Below are positions 1-15,100 of a stretch of 64,000 nt of DNA, in pieces. Origin of the DNA: Cheilinus undulatus (lineage: Eukaryota > Chordata > Actinopteri > Labriformes > Labridae); NCBI RefSeq assembly GCF_018320785.1, contig NC_054884.1, positions 21,949,667 through 22,013,666 on the forward strand, in the 5' to 3' direction. Positions within the stretch are counted from its first letter, which is position 1. Each line of letters begins with the position of its first letter. The position numbers and the translations under genes were made by a program. The notes beneath the pieces are model-generated. The model saw nothing but the letters and a program-made list of their open reading frames with translations. It did no database searches and was not told the origin of the DNA.

Positions 1-3000
1 CTAGCTGTTGTTGCTAACTGTTTATAAAGCTGGTGACTTGTCATGTGTAGCTGGAAGTTGGTTGTGTTGCTGCTGTATTTTGCCATCTTTCTGCACAGCT
101 TGCATATTGACTCATGTCCAACTCACGACTAGTGTATCTTGATCTAAGGCGCATGTTGCATACTGTAGTTTAGTGTCTGCTGCTGCCTACTGAGTTAACT
201 GCACCTTAGGGGATGTGCATTTAAGAACTGCCATCACGGCATTAATGACCATTTTGATTCTGTAACATCTGTGTCAATACATGTATTGGCAAGGATTATG
301 TGAAAATATATTGCCATATCCGTTTTTAGAGCACAGGCCAACAATACAACATCTAGTTAGTTAACACTCCCACACCTCTAAATATTCAAATTACACAAAC
401 CATACAATCTTGTAACCTTGCAAGCAGATGTATTTGCTTTAAAAGAGTTTACATTGGTCCACAATACATACAGTTAAACTAAACTTTTGAAAGTCTTAAA
501 TATTGTTTTAATATGACAGAGCTGCTAATATGACAGTGACTCTTGAAAATCTGTGGCAAGGTGGGTCAAAGCAGACTCAACCTCTTAGCAAGGCAATGCT
601 CACTGATGAAGAATAGGCACTGTGCCTCCTTTAAGAGCACCTAAAGTCACTGTTCTGGGATGTGATGTGAAATCCTTCTCTCATTATGTGATACTCTGTA
701 GTCAACAGGGGTGAAAAAGAACAAGAGTTTTGTACTCAAGTAAGAATGCAGTTAGTCTAGTTAAAATGTACCTAAGGAAAAGTACTGATTTCAAAATCTA
801 ATCAGAAAAGTACCCAAATAAATACTCAATCACAATAATTTGTTAACGTAATTAGCTACTTTACTTCATTTGAGGAAAACAAGGCAGTAGCTACGGTACT
901 GTGAGCCATTTGCAATGGCTGCCTCCAGTGTGGCAGTTAGCTTGGATGTAGCTACACTATAGCAGCAGTTTTATCAGAAATGGACCACAAATGTTTATTA
1001 AATAAAGAGCAAAGAATAGCACTGAAAGTTTTCATGACAGAGAAGATGCTTAAGGGTTGGCCCCAACGTGCCTAAAAGTTCTGCACAGTACTGTAGCTGT
1101 AGAGTAGCGGTAGTTTAATCAGACTTAAACCACATTTCATTATTATAACACAAGTTATTTTACAGTAACTGCCTAAAAACCTTTGAAACAAAAGGGGAGG
1201 GGGGTCAACCTCAGTACAATTTTGACAAAAAATAAATGCGCTCTACAAAACCATTTTTATATCAGTCTGTAAATGTGTTCTTTTTCTGCAGTAAAAACGG
1301 GCATCATGGTATAACATATATATTTTATAATATCGAACCTACCAGAGCTTTATTGGCTTTTGTAGACTGCCTCTAGGCATTCACTTTACTTTCCAAGACA
1401 GATGCTAATTAGTTTCAACTTCAAAATTGATATCGTCTGCAACTTAATTGTCAACAAAGAAAATTACGTGCAAGAAGACCTACAGCAGTGTGTGCAAGAC
1501 TGTTGAGTTAATTTCTCCAGAGCTCTAAGGTGACAATTTTTCAAGGCTCTGAGACTTATCTTAAAAACCCCAGCGTGATAACTACATAGAAAAAGCCGTA
1601 AGCGTGTTAAAGCACAACAACAAATTGCTTTCAGTCTTTGGTTAAGCAACAGGAGTAGCCCTGTTTATTTATGGCTCTTCTTTAATCAGTATGTTCTATC
1701 TGAGGAAAAATGTCCTTAAAACCATCTGATTGCAAAGGAGTTACCAAAGGAGATCTCTTAAGTGTTTTCTGTGGCTGCATATGTGTTAGATAAATGGGTG
1801 GGCTTTACTCTGTGTGTTGGAGGGATGATGTTAGCAGAAGCAGATACAGGACTTCATTGAAAGTACTACATTAGAGGTTATACAAAGTTATTTAAGAGTT
1901 CTTTCAGTCTGCTTTGGGAAGAGGCTTTCATTTTCTTCCACATCGTTTTCAAGCTTCTGTTCATTTCTGTGCTAAAACAGTCAGAAAATTCTAATAACAA
2001 CTGGGTTTCAGTAAATTTATGGACCTTCCCTTTATGAAAGAGGGTCCCTTTATTAAAGTTATTTGGGATATATTAAATCTTTTTTCTGTTGCTGATATAA
2101 AAAAACAGCAGCAGAAAACAGCTGTTTTAAGCCATCAGTGTAATACATTTTAAGCTAGAACTGTAGAGTTGAAAACATGCCTACATTAAAATGTTTGTTT
2201 TCACCCATCAGTGTAATACAGTAAGGAAAAGGGGCATGTTTGCTAACAAATCTGACTGAAAAATTATACTGGCATACCAACAAACCATGTTCATTGACCA
2301 CCAGTCCTTATGAGTACATTCTTTAACTCAGAGGATGTTGTGGCAAAATTTGAAAATACTTCCTTCAGGCGTTTCTGAGATATCGAGGTCATAGGAATTG
2401 GAGATGATTTTCGTGGAAGACTTTAATGAATTGCTGTTTTACTCTGTTACATATTTATTCCTACATGTGTCCTAGTTTGCCTGTGCATCCGTAAATTTTG
2501 CTCAAAAAGATGTTGCTTACAGGAATAAGTGCAAGAATCACTGACTAATAAAAAATCACAGCTTAAGTCAAAGTGGAAAATTTGGACCCAACAGCTGCTA
2601 GCCCACTAAAAGAGGGAACAAGAAGTCAGGAAATGTTTGGGGTAGATTAGGGCTGCATGGATGAAAAGGGCTCTAGCCCTATCAAATGTACTGCAATTCT
2701 TGTTTATAGGTATTTCTGTTTATAATGTGCACATTGTTGTGAGAATAGACCTGCAGTAATGCAAAATTAGTGTTTTTTTCTTTTTAATAAGGGAAAAAAA
2801 TGAAGGAGAAGCAATTGTGGGGCACCAGATGCCTCAGGGTTAGGTCACATGACCTTTGTGTAGAGGCTGTAGTGTTGGAAGCCTGCAGCACATTATTCTT
2901 CGTCTCTCCTTCTAATTTCCTACTCTATCCACTGTCCTGTCCTCTAAAATACAGGCACTGAAATCTGCAAAATTAACTTTAAGGAACCCAAACAAAGATA

Positions 3001-3111
3001 CAAAACAGAACAAGTAGGTTGGATGTAACAATGGAAAGTAAAGACAAAAGAGACACATGAAACATTAGTCCAGATCTGAATGTGTTCCTCCATTAACAGC
3101 TGCACTCTCAC
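1..3111. other. Part of the last visible NHLRC2 intron
   Basis: AT-rich DNA with no exon that could encode the missing NHLRC2 C-terminus. A stretch near 690-880 has repeated motifs such as GTACTCAAGTAAG and AAAAGTAC, like a common teleost dispersed repeat. A short phrase, CATCAGTGTAATACA, occurs at about 2134 and again at about 2207. Otherwise nothing recognised. Confidence 0.5.
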
Positions 3112-6100
3112 CATTGGGTCTCTCTCTCCACCGACCAGTAGCTTGACGGCTCCGTCCTTCAGTGCCAGCGTGCGGATGGTGCTGCTTTCACTATCGGCCA
3201 CATACAGACAGCTCCACGGCTCCTGGGGGGCCAAAGCCAGGCCTGAGGGCTGAGCAAAACTCGCCTTGTGTGGGTAGGAGTTGTTCCGATTCTCCTCATT
3301 ACCGCTGCCAGCCCATCGCACACATGTCCCAGCCTTAGACTCACTGACATAAAACAAAACATTTAAAAATCTTGCTGGATAGTTCAGATAATGCAGTCAT
3401 AAACACAGAATTATCATAATAAAAATTGATTTTGCATGGTGGAGATCATTCTTACTTTTCTCTCCATGCAAAGGATATAAAAGTAAATAAGCACGGTAGT
3501 ATATTTGACTTCTTTTCTGTTTTATAAAGAGAGAAGTTATCAGTGACTATGAATGGTCCCTGTTTCCAGGCAGCCATCATGTTTATGCCCTCGTCTCTCA
3601 CCTTCCTTTGGGCAGCTTGCCATCTGCTAGGAACAAAGCCCAGATCTGGTGGGTCCCTGCCATGGCTATCCACAGCACATTATCTTCGTCACCGCCTACA
3701 CATACAAAGGAAATGCACACACACAAACACGAGCACACAAACAAACAAACACTTGAATTTCAGTGGAAGCAGAAAAGCCTGTGTCACTGTCAATAGCATC
3801 CAAGAGTGGAGCAAATATTTGTGCTGAAGGTAAAAAGGTCATTTTGGGTGTGTTTGGTAACTTTGAGCTATGAGGACAACATGAGAAAAAAAAATACAGA
3901 AAAAACTAAACAAATACATTTTATCATTACTGTAAGATATACATGGAAATATCCAAACTATTCCCAAATGCTTTATTAGTTTTGCCACATTGATCTAATC
4001 TTAAAACATTTCACACCAAATTAAAGCTTAGATTGCTTTCTTCCCACCCTTGAACAATCCTACTTCTTAGGTTTAAGCCCTAAGTTGGGTTAATACAGCA
4101 TGTAAATGTTGGTCAAAGACAATACTAGCCTTTATAAAGATTATTTTGGGACATGTTTATGCCTTGAATGTAGAGATAAGACAGTAGATGGAGCTGGAAA
4201 CCAGGGAGAGAGAGAGTTGTCCCCAACTCTCTAGTTAATTATGCCAGGGGGAGAGATGCAATACATGAATGAATATGATTCTTTTACAAAAAGATGAAAA
4301 AATATCAGTTTTCTTATTTGTCTTTCTTTTTCTGTTTAATTTTAAGGTTGTATAGTTTATAATAAAACAGAGGCTATTTCTCTCTTTATAAAAGATGACA
4401 CTGACACCTTTCTTTTCTTAAACTATTATTTTTTGGTAATTTTTTCCTTTATAGTGATAGGACATCTTAAGATTGACAGGAAATATGGGGAGAGAGAATG
4501 GGGAGAGATATGCACCAAACGGTACCGGGGCTGCACGGCGGTGCAGGGGTTAGCTCTGTTGCCTCACAGCAAGATGGTTCCTGGTTTGCTACCGGTCAGG
4601 GCCTTTCTGAAAGGACACTGAATTTGTCAATTTTCTGTCAAGTGCTTATTACTGTTAGTTTGTAATTTATGTCAAATTTGATAATTCCAGCTGACTACAT
4701 TAATCATCAACCCGAATCCTGAAAATGTCTGTGGCTCTTGCCCTCTCGTATTTTAGCTGCTTTTCAGCATAGATTTATGTGGCGCTGTTTTGACACAGTC
4801 CATCATGTTGGCTGTGTTATCTATGTTCCCTCTTGGAAACAAAAGAGCAATGGAGGTTCTGATGAGGGGGGCCACATCAGGATCCCCATATCTTCCCATC
4901 CGGCTCCCAGAACGTGATCAAATTCAAAATATGTGGAGAGGAAAAATTCAAAACGAAAAATGTTGTGGTATTTTGGGAATGTTTTTTATTCTTTAATAAA
5001 CTCCCTACAGCTATTTAAATGACTCTGGAAACAGATATCCACATGTAAGCCATTATTAGCAAATATAATACTTGTTAAACATATATTTATTAGTTCAGCT
5101 TTGATAAAAATGTCTGCTTTCTATGGAAACTTTCAGTTTCAGGTGTTTTGGGAGTGCAATTTTCCTGCTTGGGTCTTTCATTTATCACCATGCAGCACAG
5201 ACAACATGACAGCCATGGGTTTGTTTGGCTAAAATATCTCAGTCGCCCCCTTGTGGCAGGCTGCAATATAGGGGCTGATCTTACTGTTGGAGCCTAAAAG
5301 TTGCATACATTTGAAAGTCAAACAAAAAAAATCTGTAATCAAAAATATGCTAATTAGACCCTTTTCTAAAAATTTTGTTTAGGAAGAAGCCCGCCCTTGT
5401 ACAAATGTTGCTAAGTTGATTTAAATTTTTCTTGTTGGTATCAATTTTTAATTAAATGTCAATGTATTGATCCCTACTTTTGTGTAATGTCGCACATATT
5501 TGAGTTATGTTTGTATGTAGCTGGCTCACAATTCCTGGGTACACACCTCATATGACCTCAAATATGGTTTAGTATAAAAATATTCAACTTCAAATTCAAG
5601 CTTGGTGTCTTTTCCCTCAAACATGGACCTTTTTAAAGAAGTCTGGTCTAAGAAAAATGCTGCTCTGCAGGTTTTAGTGACAGCAGCCACTCTGACAAAA
5701 GCAGTATGACACCTCAGATGCACTCAGCAGAGACAACATTGAAGAAAGCACAGCCCCTGTTGACGAACAGCGCCTCAGTTGTATTTTTCATGTAGCAGAG
5801 CTCGGCCTCTCTTTATCACATCTGGAGGACTGTTGATGACTCACAGCATCAATGTCACTGCAGTACTTTACAGCTCAGAAGGTGGTTGGCCCTCTTGATT
5901 TGGCCCCTTTAATTATTCATACACAACACCATGAATTAAACCATGAATATGCAGATGAGTGTTTGTGAGTTCTCCCAGAGGACAATGTTAGAGGAGTTAA
6001 AGGTGTTATACCACATCCTCAGAAGCATGTGCTGAAGTGCAAACCAGCAGGTTGTGTCGCCCGTTAACCTGTGCAGGAAATCTGACAAAGACTGATTACC

Positions 6101-9100
6101 TTTTGGGTACAAGCTGAGTTCAATGTTGGGATAATGAGCGCTGTAAAATGTCTAAAATTAATATTTTAAATTCACCTGACTGTGATAAATGATTCAATCA
6201 GCTTACCTCTGAAACATAAACAGACTGTTAATGAGAACAGTGGTGGCCAGAGGCAGAACAAACACACAACACTTTCATCTTTTGTTTGATTTATGCGAGT
6301 ACACAATGTCACAGGGACGATCCGACGCGCTGCAATTTGACTTTAAATACAAGTGACAGCTTTTACAACACCTCCAGCTTGAATACGCACTTAGACACCT
6401 TTCTGTGCACAAGTCAAAGTGAGGCGGCAAAGATGAAAGAAGAAAAAGAGGCATCGCTTAAAAAAGCCTAGAAACTGACAAAGAGGCAGAGCTGAAGTGG
6501 GTCACATCAGCCCCTAATCAGGCACAAATACTGAAAGAGCAATCTTACATCACTTCCTATTCTACAGAGACCACACCCCCTTTTGGGGGTTAAAAGCCTA
6601 GTGGCTGAATGACAGTAGATTAGTAAACAAAAATGGCTGTGTGGTTAAAGATATTGTGTTGCCTTTTGTTTTAAATAAAATGTAAAATCATTAATTTAAG
6701 ATACGCTATAGGAGCTGCAGTCTTCCTGCCTATTCCCAGGTTTTTCCAAAATTTTCATTTCAGGATTAATCAAGCTATAAAATGTTAAAATATACATAAG
6801 GTATAGGATGTCAGTTTATGAGATCTTTTTTCACAAGATGGAGTTATTTATCCAGTTTAATGGAGAGAGTGTGATGAGATAGTCACATACAGTGCCTATA
6901 TAAAGTATTCACCCCCTCGGATGCTTTACCCTTTTACTGATTTTATACATAAATTATGATCAAAATGTTGTGTTTTTACCCACGCCGATGAAATCGGCAG
7001 GGGGTTATGGAAAGGGTTCCGTATCTTTGTTTGTTTGTATGTGTAAAGAATAACACGATAACGGAAAGGCAGATCATCATCAAACTTTCAGGGAATATTG
7101 GGATAGTGACAGGGAAGAATCAATTAGATTTTGGTGATGATCAGCACACCTGTTCGGTTTTTCTCAGACTTCGAAATTTTGAACACCATGGTAATCAATG
7201 GGAGCGTAAGTTCCTTGGTGGCGCTGCTTAGGCGTGGGTCTGCCACCTCAGACGGCCATTCTAGTTTATCAAGAAATTACAAAAAAGCTCTTTAATATCC
7301 AAGTATAAAAAGACTTTTACAGAGTAAAATCAATTAAATTAAAAAAAAATGTAAGGTAAAATAAGTGCAGAAATATTCACCCCCCTTTTAAAGAGACTTA
7401 ACCAATTCTACAGAGGTCCAGAGAATTAGTGTTGGTACTCTCACAATTACTTAAATGGGTACAATGAATGTGTCTCACTCTCAAAAGAGATGGACTGACA
7501 TTGCAGAAGCCCTGCAAATAAAAAAAATGCTAAAAGAATCTAGTAGTAGTCTTGTAAATAGTGACTCTGCAAGATTTACAGTCGTTGTAAAATCTCAGTC
7601 TGAGACTAGATTGTGACTAAAAACACTAAAAACTTGTCTTTAGATGTGAGCAGGTGTGAGCTGATAGTTTTCCAAGAGTCTTTTCCCAATCTTTCCAAAG
7701 TCTTCTGATGTATGGGTAGCATTACTGGAACAAGGCCAAACCCTATTAAAGATCGTCATTTTTATGTTTAACACATTAGTCATTGGAGTTTGGCTCCTAA
7801 TAAACATTATGTTATGTTTTTTTTTTATTTAAATTTTTAGATCACGACCGACCCATCCTTTCCTATTTACCAGAAAAGCAGCCAGCCTCAAGTGGACACT
7901 CAGGGATTTGCAGTTTCATGCACCCACACAATGTCTTCACTTTTCAACGCATGCTTTTCTGAATTCAAATCTAAATGTTCTAATCAGTAACTGATGGAGA
8001 CTTAGGTCATTCAAAGGGTCTTTGATACAGCTGTGTGAAAAAATAACATTTTTATTGGATTTAAAAGGCAATTTTCTTAAATATTAAATAAAATAGATAA
8101 TAAAAAAAATTCCTGAAGGCAAGTTTGGTATTTAAGTGTGGTCCTTTCTCACCTTCTCGGGCAGCTTTCAATGGTTTCCAAGTAGTTTTAACTCATTAAT
8201 AATTATTCTTGTCCTCCACATTTTTCAGTAGAGATACATTTCTGACGAAGATCTCTCAAGGACAAATCCTACAGTATAAAAAATTAACTTATTCAGCCTG
8301 TTCAATTACCCTCTCACCTCTGATGATTCTCAGGAGTGTTATTTGTGCACTGCAACAAGCTCTCTTTCATATTCAGATTTTATAATTTTTTTCTGAAAAT
8401 GACTGACTGAAATGATACTGGCTGGTTGCTGCTTTTTTGTTGAAAAATAAGATATTACAAATTATAAGAGCCTGAAACTGAACCAGATTAAAATACATGA
8501 ACAAAGCTTGCAGGGTTGATTTGGTAAACATTTCAATGTCATTTTGTTTTTAATTAAATATAACATTTGATATTAAGAGACCTAGAGAAACTTGACCTTC
8601 ACTTCCAGTATAATGTAACCATGTCCAGGCAATCTGATACAGAGAGAGAGACTGACCCGCCTCTCTGTGTTTACTGATCATACAGCAGCATGAAGAAAGA
8701 AAGCACAGAAGAGGAAGAGTGGAGCAGAGCTGATTCTAAGTGGGAGGCAGACACAGAGCAGAAAGACAAGGACACACTTTAAGCCTTCATGTTCAGGTCT
8801 GACGGCGCCACAAGACTCACCGGCACAGCCCAGAGTCACATCCCAAGGAGAGCTGATGGGCTGCTCAGGTCCCATGGCTCCGCCCTCTTTGTCTGTGCCC
8901 TGACTGCCCACTCCAGCGAGGGTGCTGACTCTTCGCTCCATCAGGTCGATCTGAAAGACGCAAAAAAAAAAAAAAAGTCAAAAGACAGGAAATTGAACGC
9001 AAAAAATGTGGAAAGACAATGAGTTTACCTTTCTGATGAGGTGGTTTTCTGTGTCAGCGACATATACGGTGTCTCCTTTAATGGCAACTCCCTGAGGGGA

Positions 9101-12100
9101 GTTAAAGGAGGCTTTGGACAGGTCACCATCTTGTCTTCCGCTTTCAGGCCCTTGTACAGAAATTAATGTTTCAATAATATATTCAGTATAGTACAGAATA
9201 TTACAGCATTATTAAGCACAAAAATAATCTTATTTCCATATTAACAGAACCAAACACCATCTCCTGAGCCAGAGTTTGACTCTGATTAACCAGGGTTAAT
9301 GGTTACTGGCTCTTTTGGCCATCAGACAAGACCCTATGTTTGGCAAACTCCAAAAACCTCACATCACCACAAATGCAGCATCACTACTGTGAAGCACAGT
9401 GGTAGCAGCATCATGTTGTGGGGATGCTTCTTGGCAGCTGGCCCTGGAAGGCTTGTAAAGATAGAGGGTAAAATAAATACGGCAAAATACAGGAAAATGC
9501 TGGAGGACAATCTTATTGTCTCACTGTGATTACAGCCAAAGGTGCATCTACTATACAGACTTGAAGGGGGTGACTATTTATGCAGTCACTTATTTTACAT
9601 TGCATGTTTTTATTTAATGGACATTACTTTATAGAAAAGGGTTTTCTTTGTAAGAAAAAAAAACAAATTATATTGACCATGGCTGATTTATAAAATCAAT
9701 AAAAGGGTAAAACGTCCAAGTGAGTGAATACTTTTAATAGGCACTATACATCTATGATTACAGATTGTTTGGATATTTATGTTTCTAAAGATTCTCTTCA
9801 TCATGAACATCATAACAGATCTTTGAAGAGGAATTTTGTAGGTCTTCAGAGTCAGCATGCCAAGTCCATCTTCTATGACTTCTTCTTATTCTAGTATCCA
9901 ATTTACTGATGTGCGTGTCTTACTTTGTTTTTCTAGCTCAGGGAGTTGTGTCCTTTAAGATTCTGAAACTCAAACAATATGAAAAGAAAAAATGAAGACA
10001 TTCGCTTTAATAAATGCTATTTCAAAGATTTGTTTGATGTTTGCAACACATACGCATGCTCGAGCGGATGAATGGTCCACAAAAATCAGCTTTTTTGGGC
10101 CCTTACTTTGTCAACTCTTCAGTCAATGCCAGCTCCCAGCATGCACCAGTCCCTGCTGTTGCCAAACCTCTCTGTTTGGATTACACAGAGTACCATGTGG
10201 CTCCTCTGAGGGTTACTGAAGCATGTCAGCATTCTGAAAATATCCGTGTTGCTAAAATATCTTTTTACATTGCTGCAAGCAAAAACATCACTTTCTTGCT
10301 TTCTTTTTTTCTTTAATGGAGCAGTTTTTAGATATTATAATATAGTTTAAGTGCATTATCTCCTTTCTGAGTAAAAATACGAGTACTAGAGCCTCTCCTT
10401 TCTGGTTTTAACTGCTCACCTCCTATGACGTGTTCAAGCTGTCCATTCACAGTCATCACAAGTATTCTGTGATGCCCGGTGTCGGCGATGGCTAGTCTCT
10501 TCCTGCTGTCGTCTATGGCGACCTTCCCAGGAAAGGACAGGACGCTGGGAGGCAGGGAGTCCCTGTAGAGTTTGATCCCCACTGTGTGCGTGCTCAGAAG
10601 ACCCTTCTCCCCATAGTGACGAAGGGCGATGCTGGTAAAAAGCATCAGCCTGTCGCGGTGGCCTTCACCTACGAGAGAGAAGAGGAGGTTTCCACGTGGG
10701 CCCAGCATCACCAGTGTGGGCCAACAGGACACCTCAAGCTCATGCCAGAGGAGAGCCTCGCTGTCGTTCACCACCGGGTGGCAGATGTTGTAGCGGAGCA
10801 CAGCGCTGCGGATGTTGTCCAGGACCTTTGTAGGATGGATCACAGACATATAAACATTAATAAGAGCTGGGAATCTGTTGCAAAAGAAACAGGCATGTAT
10901 GATTAGTCGACTGAAATGTCTGGGTTTTTTTTCTGTAATGTCATTACAGTCCCTGTTGTTATAATGGTTAGGGCAGGCATCCGAATACTTTAAGAAAAGA
11001 TTTGCTTGGTCTAAAACACTTCACATAAATGAGAGAAAAAGCCAGTTTTTTCTGCATATCTAAATGGAGGCCAGTCCGATAGCTTGGCCGTAACACTGGG
11101 GGTGGGAGGAGGATGGACTGATTTACATTGATGCTCAGGGTAGATTGCAGATTAAAGCTGCATGAATGAGTGCCACATCCTCATCAAGGATTTTAACTGC
11201 ATGACACTCAACAGCCTTTCTGAAATGTCACATGTTTTGAAGACACTATTATAATGGAAGAAAATGCTCTTACCTTTTCATTAGGGAACTTAGCTGAGTG
11301 TACACCGATGATCACCAGTCCATCTAAGGGAGAGAATAAACAGAAAAAAACACAGTGATAAAATGAAACCACAAATAACAGTAAATTAAGTGGTTAGAAT
11401 TAACAAAAATATCTCCTGAAAAGAGTTTCTAGGCTTTTTCTCAGAGCCCCTTTCCAAATCAGTGTCAACAAGTTACATAACCTTGATTGATAAGGTCTCA
11501 AAGAAAAACACACACAATACAAACACAAAGGGAGCTGGGTAGAAAAAATGAAACTGATGTGGTTTTCTACTTAAAAAGCTAAAAGGCCTTGCCATTGTAT
11601 GAAGTTCATGGAAATATTTTAGTGCCTGGGGCATCTTAAATGCTTATCTCAGATATTTCTCAGTAGTCATCAGAGACTGCCACACCATGCTTATTACACA
11701 GACAGTGAGACTAATCACTTTAAATTTATGATTTTCAACAAGGCAGGCAGGAGATGTTTCAATGTTATGCAACTGAATTTTCTCAAACTTCCGAAAAACA
11801 CACATTTGTGATGCTGCTCCTTTAAATAGAATCTCTTGTTAAAAAAATATCTTTGAAGGTTATTTCCTGTTTCCGCATCAGTCTGATGCTCACGTCACTT
11901 TTAAATAACAAATGATTTGTGAGCCAGCGTGGATAAACAGAAAAGCCAAAGAAACACTGTCACTCAGAGATTATCCACTTCTCATTAAATCAATCCTAAT
12001 CATTAATGGAGGAATTACATGGTTCATAAAAAAAAAAAAAAAAAATCTTTTTAACCACAATTTACAAATTAATGTTATGTACCTATTAATCCTTTGGTTT

Positions 12101-15100
12101 TACTGGGGTCAAACAAATGAATAAAAACTTTAGTTTTAGATTTACTGCCATGGTTTTTTGACTAACTCAAATGAAAGTTTGATTTATAAACAAATACAGA
12201 CATGTATATCATAACAATTTATAGTTATATACATGTACATAGCCTTTTTTCCCCTAACGAAAACTAAACAGTAACTAATAGAAACAAGTGCACATGGACA
12301 AAAACTAAAACTATATTAACTGACATTTTAGTCAACAAATAAAAAAGGAGATGAAAATGTTTGACAGAGACTTTATCCAATCAGACCTAATTTCGTCATG
12401 TAGAAAGTAGGGGCAAGTTAGGCATATATCCAATCACAGCTACTTTGGCTGTGTGGAAAGGTAGGATGAAATATGAGGGAGATCCAGTCATAACTGCTTT
12501 TGCTGTGTGGTGGCGGGGTAAGTTGGGGAGAGATCCAATCAGTCGACTAAATTTACTGTAAATTTCATCTACTAAAATGTTGGGAAGTTTTGTCAACTAA
12601 AACTAGACTAAAACTAAAACAATTTAGATGTCAAAATTACGACTAAAACTAAAACTTTTTAAATTTAAATAAGTTCACTCCAAGGCACTGTTTCAGCTAT
12701 TTTACACTGTTTTTTTGGCACACAATACAACAAGATACCTCCTTCTGCAATAAAGCACATAAACCCCTCCATCCTCCGTAAATAGACTCAGTTGGGTTTC
12801 TTTCCTTTACAGTAAATCACATCATCAAGCCATCCCTCAACAAAAGTACAAAGACTCATTTTCAAACTGTCAAAATCAGACTATCTGCAGCACATTTCGT
12901 CAACCATGGTCTCGGCCAAGCAGTACAGTACCAGCACAGATTGCAGTGACGATGGGTGGGTGGGTTGACTGTGGGAGTGACTGGACAGGGTGGCTCCCAC
13001 ACCTCACTGACCAGAGCAGCAAACAGAATGTACCCACGGCAGTGCCAAAGATAAGGCGAGTGAGATAATAGTGGTGCTGCTGCTTTATGTGTGTATGTGT
13101 GTTTTCTGTATCCCACCTTGTTGCAACTGATTTTCCAGCTTCCTCAGATGATCTCTTGAATGGGTAAGCAGGATGCCAGAGTCAGTCGGATGTGATTATG
13201 GAGCAGCTATATAAAGAGCTATACACTCAAAGTACAGCTGGGGACAAATATGGACCCTGTGACACAGCAGCTTGAAAATATATTTAGTCACTGTCTCCTC
13301 ACAGCTCCGATAAGATCCCTCTTTGAGTTGGAAACGAACAAGGACAGAAGTGGAGTTGATGTACGACAACTGCTCTGTCCCAGTGAACTTACATGTTCCT
13401 GTGACGCATCATGCTACATAAAACAATGCTTTTGAAAAGGTGTTCCCTGAGTAAAGCCTGCCAAGCTTCCACTGCAGACACCCACAACTCCTTATCATAG
13501 TCTGTCTTTCCTATCTGATGTACTTATTAGAAAGCTGTGGCTTGATACTTTTATATTAGCTTACAGGTTACTAAGGCTGTGATTTAAGAAGCACTGGATG
13601 TGATGTAATCACTCATATCTTTGAAGAAAGTTAGTTCAGAAAGACTGCATGGGCACCAGAAATGTAACAATGACTCAGATTTCCATTAAAAAAACAGTTC
13701 ATGTAAGGACAGTTAAGATTAAGCTGACAAGACTGTTCGGTACATTGCAAACCTGTATTTGTCAACCAACAGAGGGCCCATTTAGCTTTGGGCTTCTACT
13801 GCAAAAGGTTGGCACCTACATAACCACGAAATCAAAAAAAGGAATTAAGCAATAGTGACTTTTTGTGCTTTTTAAGCAAACATAAGATACTTGTGTTTTA
13901 CAGAAAAAATAAGCGCTCAGCAAAGACGCCCCTAAAAAAAAGTGGTAAAAATAGGTGAAAAGGTGGTAAAATTGGGTTACAGTGGTTTAAAAAATGGCAA
14001 AAAGTGGCAAAAAATGGGCAGCGTAAGAAGTGAAAAGTGCTTTAAAAGTAGAAAAAACAGGTTAAAAGTGGTATAAATTTGGGGGAGGGGGTTTCGGGGT
14101 GGCAAAGAAAGAAAAATGGGATACAAGCAGCAAAAATAGGTTAAGAAAGGCAAGAAAGGTCAAAAATTTGCTAAATTTGTTTAAATTGAAAAAAAGGAAA
14201 AAACTAGCGAAAATGGGAGAAGTTTCAACAATGGGTTAGAGGCAAAAATCGGCAAAAATTAGTTAAAAGTGGCAATTAATTGTCAAAATTGCCAGCTAAA
14301 ATAGTGAAAATTGGTTAAAAAGTAGTAAAAAATTGGTCAAAAGAGACAAAAATGGTTCAAATATGAAAAAAATGGGTGGCGATGAACAGGGGTTAAAAAG
14401 TGCCACGAATAAGAAATTTGAATATCATAACCCAATCACAGCTTGACACCCATTTAGCTCCAAAATGAGGTAACTGTTGTCCAGGACACTAGCACCAATG
14501 CTACTGATCCAACACATGCGTTGATACTTTCAGTAAATCACAACTGGGTAGGGACCATTCTCTGGGTTTTTCAGGGGCCCAGCTGATTGTGTGGGTGTGA
14601 TATTTGCCTTTTGTTTTTTTAAACTTGTAGTCTCTGGCTCCAGATGACAGTGACTTTGGTGACCTTATTTGATGTGATTTGCCTGATACCAGACAAAATT
14701 CACATCCATTCCACTGCATTTTCTTGTAGTGCTTTAATACTCATTGAGATCTAATGGGGAAGGGGAATACTTCATCCTGAATCAGTCGCTTGAGAGCATC
14801 ATATCTGTCTGAATCTGAAATCTTTTCAAGCAGACACTGATAACAATCTATGGATATAGAAGTTTTGTTCAGGGATTTAAGTGTGAAAATGAAGCACAAA
14901 GATAAATTACGGTGCCAGACCGTATTGATAATCAATATGGTTTTGCTGTAGTTAAATAGGCATCACTTCTGAACAATTGTTGACATTTCTGTTATGGATC
15001 CCTCTATGTCTTGAAAACAGCTGATAAGTACATCAGAAGTCTCTCCATTGTATCTACTGGATCAATTGCTATGTAACAAGAGGATATTTCAAGTTGCACT

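Larger units (their letters stand above)
3696..8820. other. NHLRC2 intron 7 (5.1 kb)
   Basis: Holds a CA-rich patch (3715-3755), a SINE-like head (4527-4612), a short GA run at 4207-4216 and the left half of a Tc1 element (6890 to about 7510). The phrase CGCCCCCTTGTGGCAGGCTG at 5244 resembles a widespread fish repeat. No coding exon was recognised between 3696 and 8820. Confidence 0.5.

Noticed and set aside
1-3111. Search for the missing NHLRC2 C-terminal exons
   Set aside because: No minus-strand frame resembling the expected NHL blade or C-terminal domain was found, so the exons are taken to lie off the window rather than to be lost.
9992-10316. Two overlapping frames of 75 and 91 residues
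   Set aside because: Intronic to NHLRC2, with no similarity or splice signals; likely chance.
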